A DNA stretch of 64,000 bases from JAWXCE01 sp034440495 (GTDB taxonomy: Bacteria; Pseudomonadota; Alphaproteobacteria; Rhizobiales; Rhodomicrobiaceae): positions 1-64,000 of the forward strand of contig JAWXCE010000038.1 in assembly GCA_034440495.1 (NCBI GenBank), given 5' to 3'. Position 1 is the stretch's first letter. Every line of letters starts with the position of its first letter. Below, piece by piece: positions 35,401 through 43,360 of this stretch. Position numbers and translations under genes: made by a program. The notes beneath the pieces were generated by a model. That model searched no databases, had not been told where the DNA came from, and was given only the letters and a program-made list of their open reading frames with translations.

Positions 35401-35637
35401 GAATTTTTCGCGGCCCTTAGCGGCCTTACGCAGGCGCTTGTACAGGCCCAGCTTGGCCCAGCGCGCGAGCAGGCGAGGCTCCAGCTCCGGCAGCCCCGCC
35501 TTCATCGAGAAATCGGTTTTCGGCAGGAACAGCGTTTCAGCGTAATCGCGGGCGGGCTCCTCGGCGGGGGGGCTGACCGCATCAGCTTTCGCTTTCGCCA
35601 CCGTCTTCACGTTATGCAATGGTTTCGCTGACATCAT
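32401..35637 (-). CDS. ileS: Isoleucyl-tRNA synthetase carrying an in-frame palindromic repeat
   Basis: A 1078-residue class I synthetase that charges tRNA-Ile. HIGH is at residues 93-96 (ANGQIHIGHALNK) and KMSKS at 743-747. WTTTPWTLPGNRAI of the editing domain and the WRADANFAAKW C-terminal block are present. The protein is longer than usual for the group. About 33 extra residues (roughly 596-629, within VTATRSEAKGKQSKK and following) are encoded by a family A palindromic repeat at 33753-33850. A second, smaller odd stretch, RSSSEAVAQKKSN near residue 520, could be another worn insertion. Because the gene is essential, the inserted peptide must be tolerated. Confidence 0.95.
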   Translation of the reverse strand: MMSAKPLHNVKTVAKAKADAVSPPAEEPARDYAETLFLPKTDFSMKAGLPELEPRLLARWAKLGLYKRLRKAAKGREKFILHDGPPYANGQIHIGHALNKILKDTVVRSQQMMGRDANYVPGWDCHGLPIEWKIEEKYRAGGSNRSKDEIPTNEFRGECRRFAEHWVGEQKNEFKRLGIEADWDNPYTTMSYDAEAVIAGELCKFAMNGSLYRGSKPVMWSVVERTALAEAEVEYHEHVSPTVFVKFPISPFKPGSEEWDLPKEALIDLVFNAEKIDSASIVIWTTTPWTLPGNRAIAFSPKIKYGAYKVTEAPADNWAKPGDVLVFADSLAENAKKAARIDAWKRLKDVNPKKLICRHPLYERGYNFPVRLYEGDFVTDDTGTGFVHIAPGHGVDDYGLYISNKATFAADGIDDVPHTVQPDGHYFPHVPLFGGANPKRIVDDYGSFGKLDDMAYANAAVVQALKDAGALLAMGKLRHQYPHSWRSKAPVIFRNTPQWFISLDKPVKVKGVPRSSSEAVAQKKSNDQTIRDLALSAISDTQFYPESGRNRINGMIEKRPDWVVSRQRAWGVPITVFVHKETGEMLPRPAQAALSAVTATRSEAKGKQSKKARSADDGLLRRDAARNDEIVKRITDAFAAEGADAWFAEGARERFLGGLVNNPGDWEQVRDILDVWFDSGCTHAFVLEKRKDLAWPASLYLEGSDQHRGWFHSSLLEACGTRGRAPYDAVLTHGFILDEKQEKMSKSGGNALSPQKVMETSGAEILRLWVASSDFENDIRFGQSIVQAATDSYRKLRNTLRFLLGALSHYKPELRVEYADMPELERWVLHRLSELDEQVRAAYAEYDFRRVFTLLFNFCTTDLSAVYLDIRKDAMYCEPHSSAKRRACLTVLDEVFSCLTAWLAPILCFTTEEAWLARHPDEKGSVHLRTFPEIPAEWRADANFAAKWSLIWDARRVVTGALEVERREKRIGSSLEAVVTIYVQDPVRYEAFENEDWAEITITSAATIIQGKGPEDCFESMFDAPGVAVVPARAEGRKCARSWRISPDVGADAEFPDITPRDAAAVREWDARHKSAHG
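33753..33850. repeat. Palindromic repeat, family A, inside ileS
   Basis: Left arm 33753-33787 begins CGTCATTGCGAGCAGCG and ends GAAGCAATCCA. Right arm 33810-33850 begins TGGATTGCTTCC and ends CGCAGTGACG. The 22-nt spacer reads TCG to TTT. The arms match the phnI copy at 2014-2098, including the CATTGCGA and CAATCCA ends. It is read through without a stop in the ileS frame. Confidence 0.88.
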
Positions 35638-35749
35638 ATCACCAATAAATTTGGATTGGTGATACCAGCGCCGCCTGATGCTTTGTCAACTTAAAAGCTC
35701 TAAGTCCCCTTTTAGTTGACATGTCTGACATTTCGTCTTACGTAACGAC

Positions 35750-35977
35750 ATGGAACAAATCAGCAAACTCACTCGCAACGGCAACTCGACAACGCTCACC
35801 CTCAGTCCCGATGTGTTGGCCGAGGCCGGCATGGCGCGCGGCGACGCTGTTGCGGTGACAGCGAAGGACGGCGTAATCACCATCACCCGCGCCGACAGCG
35901 ACCATGCCGAGGCGATGGCTTATGGCCGCGATTTCATGGCCCGCTATGACCGTATGTTCGCCAAGCTCGCGAAGTGA
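35750..35977 (+). CDS. AbrB/SpoVT-type antitoxin
   Basis: A 75-residue protein with an AbrB swapped-hairpin fold at residues 1-46: SKLTRNGNSTTLTLSPDVL, then MARGDAVAVTAKDGVITITRA. The helical tail YGRDFMARYDRMFAKLAK would bind the toxin. It probably represses its own operon. Its stop overlaps the GTG start of the Doc-like toxin (GTGA), the usual toxin-antitoxin coupling. Confidence 0.88.
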   Translation: MEQISKLTRNGNSTTLTLSPDVLAEAGMARGDAVAVTAKDGVITITRADSDHAEAMAYGRDFMARYDRMFAKLAK

Positions 35978-36357
35978 GGATCATCCCGCTGACGGCTCTT
36001 ATTGAGCTGCACGCAGAAAGTTTGGCGAAGCATGGCGGCGCGTCGGGCACTCGCGATTTAGGCGCTATCGAAGCGGCTTTAGCGCGCGCCGATCAATTGC
36101 TGGCCTACGCCGATCCACTCCCTGACGCGGTTGATGTCGCAGCAGCAGTCAGCGCAGCTCTTTGTCGCGCGCATGGTTTCGTCGATGGCAATAAGCGCGC
36201 TTCGGCCATAGCTCTCGGCGTCACATCACACATGAACGGCCTCTATCTAGATATCACTCAAGGCGACGGCGAAAGGATGTTTCTAGCCCTCGCTGCGGGT
36301 GAATTGAGCGAGGACGCCTTCCGCGACTGGGTGCGCGCCCACTGCGTCGATGATTAA
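35974..36357 (+). CDS. Doc-like Fic-domain toxin
   Basis: A 127-residue Fic/Doc protein starting at GTG 35974. The active-site loop is HGFVDGNKRAS, matching HxFx(D/E)GNxxR; Doc itself phosphorylates elongation factor EF-Tu, and most other Fic proteins transfer AMP. The N-terminus LIELHAESLAKHGG and RDLGAIEAALARADQL is typical of the death-on-curing group. It is paired with the AbrB-type antitoxin rather than a Phd one. Confidence 0.9.
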   Translation: MRIIPLTALIELHAESLAKHGGASGTRDLGAIEAALARADQLLAYADPLPDAVDVAAAVSAALCRAHGFVDGNKRASAIALGVTSHMNGLYLDITQGDGERMFLALAAGELSEDAFRDWVRAHCVDD

Positions 36358-36379
36358 TTGTTATCCAATACGAGCCATA

Positions 36380-36450
36380 GCCGCCCTTGTGGCGGCAATC
36401 CAAAGTTTGGATTTTGATCTGCTGGATGCCGGGTCAAGCCCTGCCATGAC
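36380..36450. repeat. Worn palindromic repeat, family B, intergenic
   Basis: The right part 36422-36450 (CTGGATGCCGGGTCAAGCCC, then TGCCATGAC) is the family B arm seen in phnI, read from the other side. The left part is worn to GGCGGCAATCCA. Two exact small palindromes lie inside: CCGCC/GGCGG at 36381-36395 and AATCCAAA/TTTGGATT at 36397-36413. It sits between the convergent doc-like and tag genes and may also serve as a terminator. Confidence 0.7.
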
Positions 36451-37035
36451 TCATTCAGCAAATACCGGCGTAATATCCGCACATTCGGCGTAACGGATGC
36501 AAGACACGAAATGGTCATTCACCATGCCGCAGGATTGCATCAGCGCGTACATTGTTGTGGGCCCGACGAAGCGAAAGCCGCGCGTTTTCAGCGCCTTCGA
36601 CATCGCCTTGCTTGCGGGCGTCTGCGTCGGCACGTCGGCACGCTCGCGGAATTTGATCTGCACGGCCGCGCCGCCCGTGAAGCTCCACATGAAACGCGCG
36701 AAATCCTCTCGCTCCGCAACGTCCAGATAAGCGCGCGCATTCCCTATCGCCGCCTCGATTTTCGCGCGGCTGCGGATGATGCGTGCGTCAACCGCCAGTT
36801 CGGCGATTTTCTCCGGGCCATATGCTGCAATTTTCTCAGCGTCGAAGCCGTCGAAAGCGCGGCGGAAATGCTCTCGCTTGCGCAGGATCGTGATCCACGA
36901 CAGCCCGGCCTGAAAACCCTCCAGCACGATCTTCTCGAACAGCGCCTGCGGGTTCGTCTGCGCGACGCCCCATTCCTCGTCGTGGTAGCGCACGTAAAGC
37001 GGATCGGCACCGCACCACTCGCAGCGCTGTTTCAA
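36451..37035 (-). CDS. tag: DNA-3-methyladenine glycosylase I
   Basis: A 194-residue Tag glycosylase that removes 3-methyladenine from alkylated DNA. The zinc ligands are visible: RCEWCG near the start, RYHDEEWG, and VNDHFVSC near the C-terminus. KIVLEGFQAGLSWITILRKR carries the catalytic Glu. I place the start at the TTG of 37035 because it overlaps the ygfZ stop (TTGA) and gives the family N-terminus; a GTG at 37083 would add 16 unrelated residues. Confidence 0.93.
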   Translation of the reverse strand: MKQRCEWCGADPLYVRYHDEEWGVAQTNPQALFEKIVLEGFQAGLSWITILRKREHFRRAFDGFDAEKIAAYGPEKIAELAVDARIIRSRAKIEAAIGNARAYLDVAEREDFARFMWSFTGGAAVQIKFRERADVPTQTPASKAMSKALKTRGFRFVGPTTMYALMQSCGMVNDHFVSCIRYAECADITPVFAE

Positions 37036-37886
37036 CGGGCGGCTCCGGCCGCCGTCGGCACCTCGAACGAGTAGTTGGCCCACTCGGGGATACCCAATGT
37101 CACCGCCATGCCGCCAGCGGTGATCGGCGTGCCCGCCGCCATTGCCTCCCTCGCGCGATCCAGCCTTACAATCGCTATGCCCCGCCCTCCATGCGCGGAA
37201 CCGAGAGAACCCAGCGTTGCCGCGCCCGCGATAATGTCCACGCCCTCCGTCAGCGGCGCATCGGCTACGACCGCAACCACTCGCCGACGCGCGGTGCCGC
37301 GATGCTGCATCCGGCTGACGATCTCCTGGCCGACGTAGCAGCCTTTTTTAAAATCGACGCCGTTTAGCAAATCCATGCAGGCGTCGTGCGGAAATGCCTC
37401 GCCGTATATGTAATCGCGCCCGCCTTCAGGCACGGCTAGCGTGATACGATGCGGGTCATAACCCCCAGAATCTTCCAAACCGGCACGCGGAGAAATGCGG
37501 CGATAGCCTAGGGCGGGCAGTCTGGGGTCGGCGAAACTCTCAGCACCGCCATTGGCCGCATTGCCCCAGGTTACGGTTACGCAGTAGGTTTCCCAAACAT
37601 CCTCGATGGCCACAGCGGAGCGCAGTTTGTAAAGCGCTAGGCGCTTGGCGAGCGCCGCGGCGAGTTCGGCCGGACAATCTATCCAGAAAGCGTCTTCCCT
37701 CCGCGCAATGAAAAAGCTGAACAGGATTTTGCCTTGCGGCGATAAAAGTGCCGCGTAGATGGCGTGGCCATCAACGGCCTTGTCCAGATCATTTGTTATC
37801 AGGCCCTGCAGGAAAGCGTCTGCATCTGGGCCTGAAACGCGCAAGACGCCCCGGTTATGGAGTGCTGTGCTATGCTGATTTTGCAT
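37032..37886 (-). CDS. ygfZ: YgfZ/GcvT-domain folate-binding protein
   Basis: A 284-residue protein of the YgfZ (COG0354) family, which uses tetrahydrofolate to help repair or assemble certain iron-sulfur enzymes. The family signature K-G-C-Y-x-G-Q-E is intact as KKGCYVGQEIVSRMQHRG. The start VLRVSGPDADAFLQGLITND is typical. The tag gene begins in its last codons. The neighbouring dihydroorotase gene diverges beyond a small acidic protein gene. Confidence 0.92.
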   Translation of the reverse strand: MQNQHSTALHNRGVLRVSGPDADAFLQGLITNDLDKAVDGHAIYAALLSPQGKILFSFFIARREDAFWIDCPAELAAALAKRLALYKLRSAVAIEDVWETYCVTVTWGNAANGGAESFADPRLPALGYRRISPRAGLEDSGGYDPHRITLAVPEGGRDYIYGEAFPHDACMDLLNGVDFKKGCYVGQEIVSRMQHRGTARRRVVAVVADAPLTEGVDIIAGAATLGSLGSAHGGRGIAIVRLDRAREAMAAGTPITAGGMAVTLGIPEWANYSFEVPTAAGAAR

Positions 37887-37913
37887 GGTTGCGCCTCGAC
37901 TTAAGGCGCTAAT

Positions 37914-38240
37914 TTAGTCAGGGCTTGCCACGGGTACAACAGGCTTCTCGCGCTTTTGCGCAAACTCGTCTGGAATTTCGTCCGGGCCGTCGTTCCCGTC
38001 GCGCTCATTGAGGTCTGTTGAACGCTCGTCGGTTTGCTGGGTCGTAGATGTCATGGACGGGGGATCGCTTGCTGGGAAGGTATCGTCAAGCGCCGCGTCC
38101 AGATGTTCATCGGTCGTCGGAGCCGTGTCCGGTTGCTCGCTCATTTTGTCGCTGTCGGGCTGTTGTTGTTTATCGGTGTAAATAACGCCGTCGCTCGCAT
38201 CGCGATCTTCGGGGCGGGGGCTGTTTTTTGAATCTTGCAT
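37914..38240 (-). CDS. Small acidic disordered protein with a TFPASDPP motif
   Basis: A 108-residue hydrophilic protein, rich in Asp, Glu, Ser, Thr and Pro and probably disordered. It contains DDTFPASDPPSM, a short conserved motif seen in small alphaproteobacterial proteins of unknown function. There is no signal peptide or membrane segment. It is divergent from the dihydroorotase gene across about 70 bp. Confidence 0.65.
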   Translation of the reverse strand: MQDSKNSPRPEDRDASDGVIYTDKQQQPDSDKMSEQPDTAPTTDEHLDAALDDTFPASDPPSMTSTTQQTDERSTDLNERDGNDGPDEIPDEFAQKREKPVVPVASPD

Positions 38241-38311
38241 GAACGTCCTCCACTTGGTTTATATCAGACAACGGCGAGCGGCCGGTGGACGTTCCAGCCT
38301 CGTGGAGTAAC

Positions 38312-39646
38312 ATGCGCGAAATTTTCGATCTAATCATTCGCGGCGGAATGGTCGTTAATCACTCCGGCGTCTGGATGGGTGACATCGGCGTTCGCAATGG
38401 GCGCATTGTTCGCCTGGGAGATATTCCCGCCGGCGCGGTGGGCGAGGTTTTTGACGCGCGCGGTCTGCATGTGCTGCCGGGCGTCATCGATACCCAGGTG
38501 CATTTCCGCGAGCCGGGCGCGGAGCACAAGGAAGATTTGGAGACGGGCAGCCGCGCGGCGGTCATGGGCGGCGTTACAGCGGTTTTCGAGATGCCGAACA
38601 CCAATCCGCCCACTACCAGCGCCGAGGCCCTTGCAGACAAAGTCGCCCGCGCGCGCAACCGGATGTTTTGCGATTTCGCGTTTTTCGCCGGCGCCACGGC
38701 GGAGAATGTAAACGACATCCCCGAGCTGGAGCGGCTGGAAGCATCGGCGGGTATCAAGGTGTTTATGGGCTCGTCCACGGGCAGCCTGCTGGTGGACGAT
38801 AAGGCGACGCTTGCGCGCATCTTGGGCAAACTCTCGCGCCGCGCGTCTTTCCACTCCGAGGATGAGGCGCGGCTGCGGGAGCGCGCCGGTTTGCGCGTGG
38901 ATGGCGACGCGGCCAGTCACCCAATCTGGCGCGATGAGATTGCGGCGTTGCAATCGACCGAGCGATTGCTTCGTCTGGCGCGAGCTGCGGGCAAGCGCGT
39001 GCATGTGCTGCATGTCTCCACCGCTGGGGAGTTGCCGCTTCTTCAAGCCAATAAAGATATCGCGACGGTCGAAGTTACACCGCATCACCTCACGCTGGCC
39101 GCTGACGACTACGCCCCGCTGGGCACAAAGCTGCAAATGAACCCGCCGGTGCGCGAGGAGCGCCATTGCGCTGCTCTGTGGGAGGCGGTCGCGTCGGGCG
39201 TGATCGACATTCTTGGCTCCGACCACGCGCCTCACACGCTGGAGGAAAAGGCGAAGCCTTATCCGCAATCGCCGTCTGGGATGCCCGGTGTGCAAACCCT
39301 CGTGCCAGTGATGCTCGATCATGTGAATGCGGGACGACTTTCCATCGAGCGATTTGTGGATTTGACGAGCCATGGCCCGGCACGTGTGTTCGGTATCGCG
39401 GACAAAGGACGCATCGCGGCGGGCTATGACGCGGATTTCACGATTGTCGATTTGAAAGCAAATCGGGAGATCACGGACGCATGGATCGAAAGCCGCTGCG
39501 GCTGGACGCCTTACGCTGGCCGCGCGGTCAAAGGCTGGCCGGTGGCCACCATCGTGCGCGGGCATTTCGCCATGCGCGAGGGCCAGATTGCAGCCTCCGC
39601 ACATGGCGCACCGGTGTCGTTTACGGAGAGCCTACCGCATCGTTGA
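38312..39646 (+). CDS. pyrC: Dihydroorotase (class I type)
   Basis: A 444-residue amidohydrolase. The ATG at 38312 follows GTGGAGTAAC (GGAG 5 nt upstream); an earlier GTG at 38285 is less likely. Landmarks are GVIDTQVHFREPG, EDLETGSRAAVMGGVT, FEMPNTNPPT, IKVFMGSSTGSLLV, TPHHLTL and LGSDHAPHTLEEK. The usual first metal pair HxH is Q-x-H here, a variant found in a recognised branch of alphaproteobacterial dihydroorotases. It would cyclise carbamoyl-aspartate in pyrimidine synthesis; hydantoinase-like activity cannot be ruled out. Confidence 0.88.
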   Translation: MREIFDLIIRGGMVVNHSGVWMGDIGVRNGRIVRLGDIPAGAVGEVFDARGLHVLPGVIDTQVHFREPGAEHKEDLETGSRAAVMGGVTAVFEMPNTNPPTTSAEALADKVARARNRMFCDFAFFAGATAENVNDIPELERLEASAGIKVFMGSSTGSLLVDDKATLARILGKLSRRASFHSEDEARLRERAGLRVDGDAASHPIWRDEIAALQSTERLLRLARAAGKRVHVLHVSTAGELPLLQANKDIATVEVTPHHLTLAADDYAPLGTKLQMNPPVREERHCAALWEAVASGVIDILGSDHAPHTLEEKAKPYPQSPSGMPGVQTLVPVMLDHVNAGRLSIERFVDLTSHGPARVFGIADKGRIAAGYDADFTIVDLKANREITDAWIESRCGWTPYAGRAVKGWPVATIVRGHFAMREGQIAASAHGAPVSFTESLPHR

Positions 39647-40861
39647 ATTGGCCGGGGTAAGCCGAACCAATTCACCGCCGACACCCTCCTGACTAGCGTC
39701 AATTACTAGCAGCAACGTGCCATCGCGATCCTGGATGACATCGCGAATGCGCTTGCCGATGTCGATCTTCTCTTCGCCGGTTACTTTCGAGCCATCGACC
39801 GTCAAACGGAAGAGCGCCTTCGAAGATAATCCGCCAACGAGCGCATTGCCCTTCCACGCCGCGAACTTGTCGCCCGTGTAGAAAATCATGCCCGATGGCG
39901 AGATGGACGGATTCCAAGACTTCGCGGCTGAGGCGAGTTTAGGCTCGGTCGAAGGGCGAGGGATTGGCGTCTTATCGTAGTTGTCACCTTCGCTGACCTG
40001 TGGCCAGCCGTAGTTTTTGGCTTTTTCAACAACATTGACCTCGTCGCCGCCCATCGGCCCCATCTCGTTGATCCATAATTGCTGTGTGTATGGATTGATT
40101 GCCGCGCCAAGCGGATTGCGGTGGCCGAGCGAATAAATGTCAGGCCGCGATCCGGACTTGCCAACGTAAGGATTGTCCTTTGGGATCGATCCGTCGGCGT
40201 TGATGCGCAGGATTTTGCCGATGTTGCTATTCATGTCTTGCGACGGGTCAAAACGTTGACGATCGCCAGACGTAATAAAGAGCGTGCCGTCAGCGGCAAA
40301 TAACAGACGTCCACCAAAATGCCCGCGACCCATTGTTTTCGGAACCTGCCGCCAGATGACTTTCACATCCTTCAACGCGCCGTCATCGAGGCGCGCGGAA
40401 GCGACGGCTGCGCCTTTAATTACGTTATCTTCGGCTTCAAAATACTGGCCGAGGCGGGGATCGGCGATATCCTTGCCACCGGGCTGCTTTTCAGCGGCTT
40501 CGGTGTAGGAAATGTAAACCGTCTTATTTTTCGCAAAATCCGGGTGGACTTCCACGTCCAGCAGGCCACCCTGCCTGCGGTAGGACACTTCGGGCACGCC
40601 TTTAATCGGCTCCGACAGTTTGCCGTTGGCGAAAATGCGCAAATTCCCAGGCTTTTCACTAATGAGATAGCTTCCATCCGGCAAAAGCGTGATGCCCCAG
40701 GGATTGTCTAACTGGGCGAGGCTTTCGACAGTGACAGGCCCCGACTGGGTTTTAATTTCTTCAGCGATGACGGCGCTGGTCGCTTGCAGGCTGAGCAGGG
40801 CTACGAAAGCGGCGCCAAGCTGCGGCTTTCGCAATTGTGTTTTCGAGTAAGATTTTGGCAT
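39632..40861 (-). CDS. PQQ-dependent aldose sugar dehydrogenase (YliI-like)
   Basis: A 409-residue exported beta-propeller of the glucose/sorbosone dehydrogenase family. The ATG at 40861 has GGAG 5 nt upstream and gives a signal peptide ending near SAVIAEE. Landmarks are LDNPWGITLLPDGSYLISEK, VEVHPDFAKNKTVYISY, MGRGHFGGRLLFAADGTLF, SLGHRNPLGAAINP and VEKAKNYGWPQVSEG. It oxidises aldose sugars in the periplasm with pyrroloquinoline quinone. Its 3' end overlaps the dihydroorotase gene by 15 nt on the other strand. Confidence 0.9.
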   Translation of the reverse strand: MPKSYSKTQLRKPQLGAAFVALLSLQATSAVIAEEIKTQSGPVTVESLAQLDNPWGITLLPDGSYLISEKPGNLRIFANGKLSEPIKGVPEVSYRRQGGLLDVEVHPDFAKNKTVYISYTEAAEKQPGGKDIADPRLGQYFEAEDNVIKGAAVASARLDDGALKDVKVIWRQVPKTMGRGHFGGRLLFAADGTLFITSGDRQRFDPSQDMNSNIGKILRINADGSIPKDNPYVGKSGSRPDIYSLGHRNPLGAAINPYTQQLWINEMGPMGGDEVNVVEKAKNYGWPQVSEGDNYDKTPIPRPSTEPKLASAAKSWNPSISPSGMIFYTGDKFAAWKGNALVGGLSSKALFRLTVDGSKVTGEEKIDIGKRIRDVIQDRDGTLLLVIDASQEGVGGELVRLTPANSTMR

Positions 40862-40976
40862 CGGGTCTCCATGCAAAAAATATTGGAGAGAACCCCGGCT
40901 ACGAGATGGCGGCCGGTCGGTAGTCGTCTCCATAGTGTTAGCAATGCGAAACCCTAAGGATCGTTCCGGCGCGCTA

Positions 40977-41600
40977 TTATTCGGCCTTGTCGAAAAAGTG
41001 CCAGACGCCTGTTGAGGAAATGCCGACGCGGTAGTGTGTGTATTTGCCCGTCTCCAACATTTTCTTCGCATCGGCGGCCGAGACTAGGGTAAGTAATTCC
41101 ACCTGCTGGCCGGAATTGAGCGACTGAAGGCGGGTTTCAGCGAAGTATGGCCATATGAATAAATCGCCATCCTTGCCGCCGGTTTTGCGAGTATAACCCG
41201 TGCGAAAAATCTCGATGAGAATGGCGAGAATTTCCCGCCCCTCTCCATCGCCAGACAGCTTCTTCCAGAACGCGACCGGATCGGCGACTTTGCCATTGCT
41301 GAACACCGGCGGCAGTTCGTTCATATCGGCGGCGACGCGCAATGTTTCTATGTCGCCAGACACTGCGGCGGCCAAGATCGCCTGACGCATACGCTGCGTT
41401 TCCTCGGGAAGCTTTGACACATCGCGCAAAATCTCGGGCGCGGGGGTCTGTGCCTGAGATGCGCGCGGATGGACAATGCCGCCGCCAGTCATTAGGGATG
41501 CAGTTAGGGCCATTGCAACCATGCCGCCGCGCGCACGTTTTGTATTGTTTTCCCCTCTCCAAGGCAGTCGACACCGAAATTGTCTCAATCTTATGGGCAT
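40977..41600 (-). CDS. Exported conserved protein of unknown function
   Basis: A 207-residue protein. The ATG at 41600 lies behind AAAGGA (about 12 nt); a TTG two codons earlier and an internal ATG at 41522 are alternatives. A hydrophobic segment (MVAMALTASLMTGGG) and an ASQAQ cleavage site indicate export. The mature part has LPEETQRMRQAILAAAVSGD, VAFWKKLSGDGEG, IEIFRTGY and YRVGISSTGVWHFF. It resembles uncharacterised alphaproteobacterial exported proteins; no domain of known function is recognised. Confidence 0.75.
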   Translation of the reverse strand: MPIRLRQFRCRLPWRGENNTKRARGGMVAMALTASLMTGGGIVHPRASQAQTPAPEILRDVSKLPEETQRMRQAILAAAVSGDIETLRVAADMNELPPVFSNGKVADPVAFWKKLSGDGEGREILAILIEIFRTGYTRKTGGKDGDLFIWPYFAETRLQSLNSGQQVELLTLVSAADAKKMLETGKYTHYRVGISSTGVWHFFDKAE

Positions 41601-41721
41601 TGGCAAAATAAATCCTTTGAGGCTAAGGCGAATGATTGTCTGAAATGATATCGAGCTTATTTAGGGCCTTGGAATGGCGCGGCGCGTGTAAAGATCGCGC
41701 CGTCACGAAGGAAATGAACGG

Positions 41722-42492
41722 TTGAACGGAGATCCGGTTTTCACCTTCCTCTATATTGTCCTAACCGGGCTCGTCGTCGGCGTCATCATCGCTGCGCCTG
41801 TTGGCCCCGTGAATGTGGTGTGCATACAGAGGACGCTGGAGCGCGGCTTTTGGGGCGGTTTCGCAGCCGGGTTGGGCGCTGTTCTGGCTGATGGTCTGAT
41901 TGCGACGGTCGCGGCTTTCGGCATCACGGCGATTTCGGGCGTCATGGAGACCCACAAGCATAAAATCACATTCATCGGCGCTGTGGTCATGGTGGCGTTT
42001 GGCGTTAAACTGCTTCTCACTGAGCCGAAAATTGTAGCGACCGCCACAACAAACATTGCCCGCCTGCGCCGATTTGTTGAACTCATCCCTGGGTTTGCGC
42101 GGCCTGCACTACGCCTTTCCATTTGGCGCATCATGCCGCACGCTGCCATCATTCCACAGACGTTTTTCCTTACGATCACCAATCTTGGCGCGATTATCGG
42201 ACTTTTCGCGATTATGAGCGGACTAGGGTCGATTGTCGGCGGCGTTCACAAAACCAGCCATGCCATCATCCTCGTGGCGGCCATTATGACGGGAAGCATG
42301 CTGTGGTGGATCGGCCTGTCGCGCCTCATCTCGCGCATCCGGCATAAGCTGACCCATAGTCGCCTGCGTATGATTAATCAGGTGGCGGGCGTTATCATGC
42401 TGCTGTTCGGCGGGCTGCTGCTGCTGCAGTTTACGCTCGGGCTTGTCGACTTTTATCAAGCTCAAGCGACTGTACGGCCAATTCCGAATTAG
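41722..42492 (+). CDS. LysE/RhtB-family exporter
   Basis: A 256-residue inner-membrane protein with about six helices. The start is TTG 41722, placed 9 nt behind AAGGA (41708-41712); an ATG at 41714 is out of frame and closes after three codons. VVGVIIAAPVGPVNVVCIQ is the LysE signature, followed by GFWGGFAAGLGAVLADGLIA. The middle region (about 95-135) is longer than in small RhtB proteins. Export of amino acids or related small molecules is expected. Confidence 0.88.
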   Translation: MNGDPVFTFLYIVLTGLVVGVIIAAPVGPVNVVCIQRTLERGFWGGFAAGLGAVLADGLIATVAAFGITAISGVMETHKHKITFIGAVVMVAFGVKLLLTEPKIVATATTNIARLRRFVELIPGFARPALRLSIWRIMPHAAIIPQTFFLTITNLGAIIGLFAIMSGLGSIVGGVHKTSHAIILVAAIMTGSMLWWIGLSRLISRIRHKLTHSRLRMINQVAGVIMLLFGGLLLLQFTLGLVDFYQAQATVRPIPN

Positions 42493-42744
42493 TTACTGAA
42501 TGACTTTGCTCATCGTGAACTCGCCGTTTTCGATACGTTGCGAAAGATTGGATGTCATGGACGCAACCGCATCCTCGCCGTAAATTGAAACGAGATCGGT
42601 TAGAGCGGAAAACAGCGCCGCATTCGCCAACATTTCCGGCTCAATGCCATCGCGAAGCGCTTCTTCCCACGCCTCAAGAATATACCGCAGTGCGGCCTGC
42701 TTCCGCTGTTCGACGGAAATTTCCTGATGCGTCATAACTGACAC
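42493..42744 (-). CDS. Small conserved alphaproteobacterial protein
   Basis: An 83-residue, probably all-helical, acidic cytosolic protein with QRKQAALRYILEAWEEALRDG, IEPEMLANAALFSALTDLV and YGEDAVASMTSNLSQRIENGEF. Small proteins of this type are common and uncharacterised in alphaproteobacteria. Its stop abuts that of the LysE-family gene on the opposite strand. No function can be assigned. Confidence 0.68.
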   Translation of the reverse strand: MSVMTHQEISVEQRKQAALRYILEAWEEALRDGIEPEMLANAALFSALTDLVSIYGEDAVASMTSNLSQRIENGEFTMSKVIQ

Positions 42745-42915
42745 GCTCCCGATACACGCTCCACCGTTTGCCCGGGGGCGTCTACAATGATTACTTTAGT
42801 CCTCGGTAGCATCACAGCCTAATCCTGCGCGCAGCCGCAAGACAAGCATTGATTAATCGTGAACGGCAAGACTTTCGCTTTGCGATGGAACCGTTTACGT
42901 AAGTGTCTTATAGCG

Positions 42916-43323
42916 CTATTTATTATCTTGAATGAGAACACTGGTAATGGCCGCGCCCTGCTCGATGAAACGATTTATGGCGACGATGGCGGAGCGATTG
43001 CACGCCCTGTAAGTGCGCGAATAGCCGCGATAGCCTTTGTTAAAATTCTCTACCAATCGCGCCTTGCGCAACGCGCTTGAGCCTTCGGCGTTGGTCAGCT
43101 CCCGCATCTGATCGCGCCAGTTCTGGCCGTCATCTTGGCCGCACAACTCGCGCAGGTAATGGATTGCGCCTAGAATTTCAGCAAGTCGTAGGATCTGCGC
43201 GTCGTAAGGCCGTTCCTCGCGCTCTGGCGGTGGCGATCCCTGCGCGTATAGCGAGCTTGCCGCGAACAGCATGATTATCGAGAGCGCAAAAGCGCGCCAC
43301 CCTGGCGCCAATCTGTCGTGCAT
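42916..43323 (-). CDS. TIGR02301-family exported protein
   Basis: A 135-residue secreted protein. The ATG at 43323 has a clear GGAGA site 8 nt upstream and gives a signal peptide ending about ASSLYAQ. The domain has RPYDAQILRLAEILGAIHYL, LCG, NWRDQMRELTNAE and FNKGYRGYSRTYRACNRSA, the TIGR02301 pattern with two conserved cysteines. The function is unknown; the family is nearly restricted to alphaproteobacteria. Confidence 0.86.
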   Translation of the reverse strand: MHDRLAPGWRAFALSIIMLFAASSLYAQGSPPPEREERPYDAQILRLAEILGAIHYLRELCGQDDGQNWRDQMRELTNAEGSSALRKARLVENFNKGYRGYSRTYRACNRSAIVAINRFIEQGAAITSVLIQDNK

Positions 43324-43360
43324 CGCGGCGTCTCCGTTTCCGGCAAAGAGTCTACGCATT

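Noticed and set aside
38330..39604. A 424-codon minus-strand frame opposite the dihydroorotase gene
   Set aside because: Very long but fully antisense to a gene with clear amidohydrolase motifs; rich in Arg and His with no domain.
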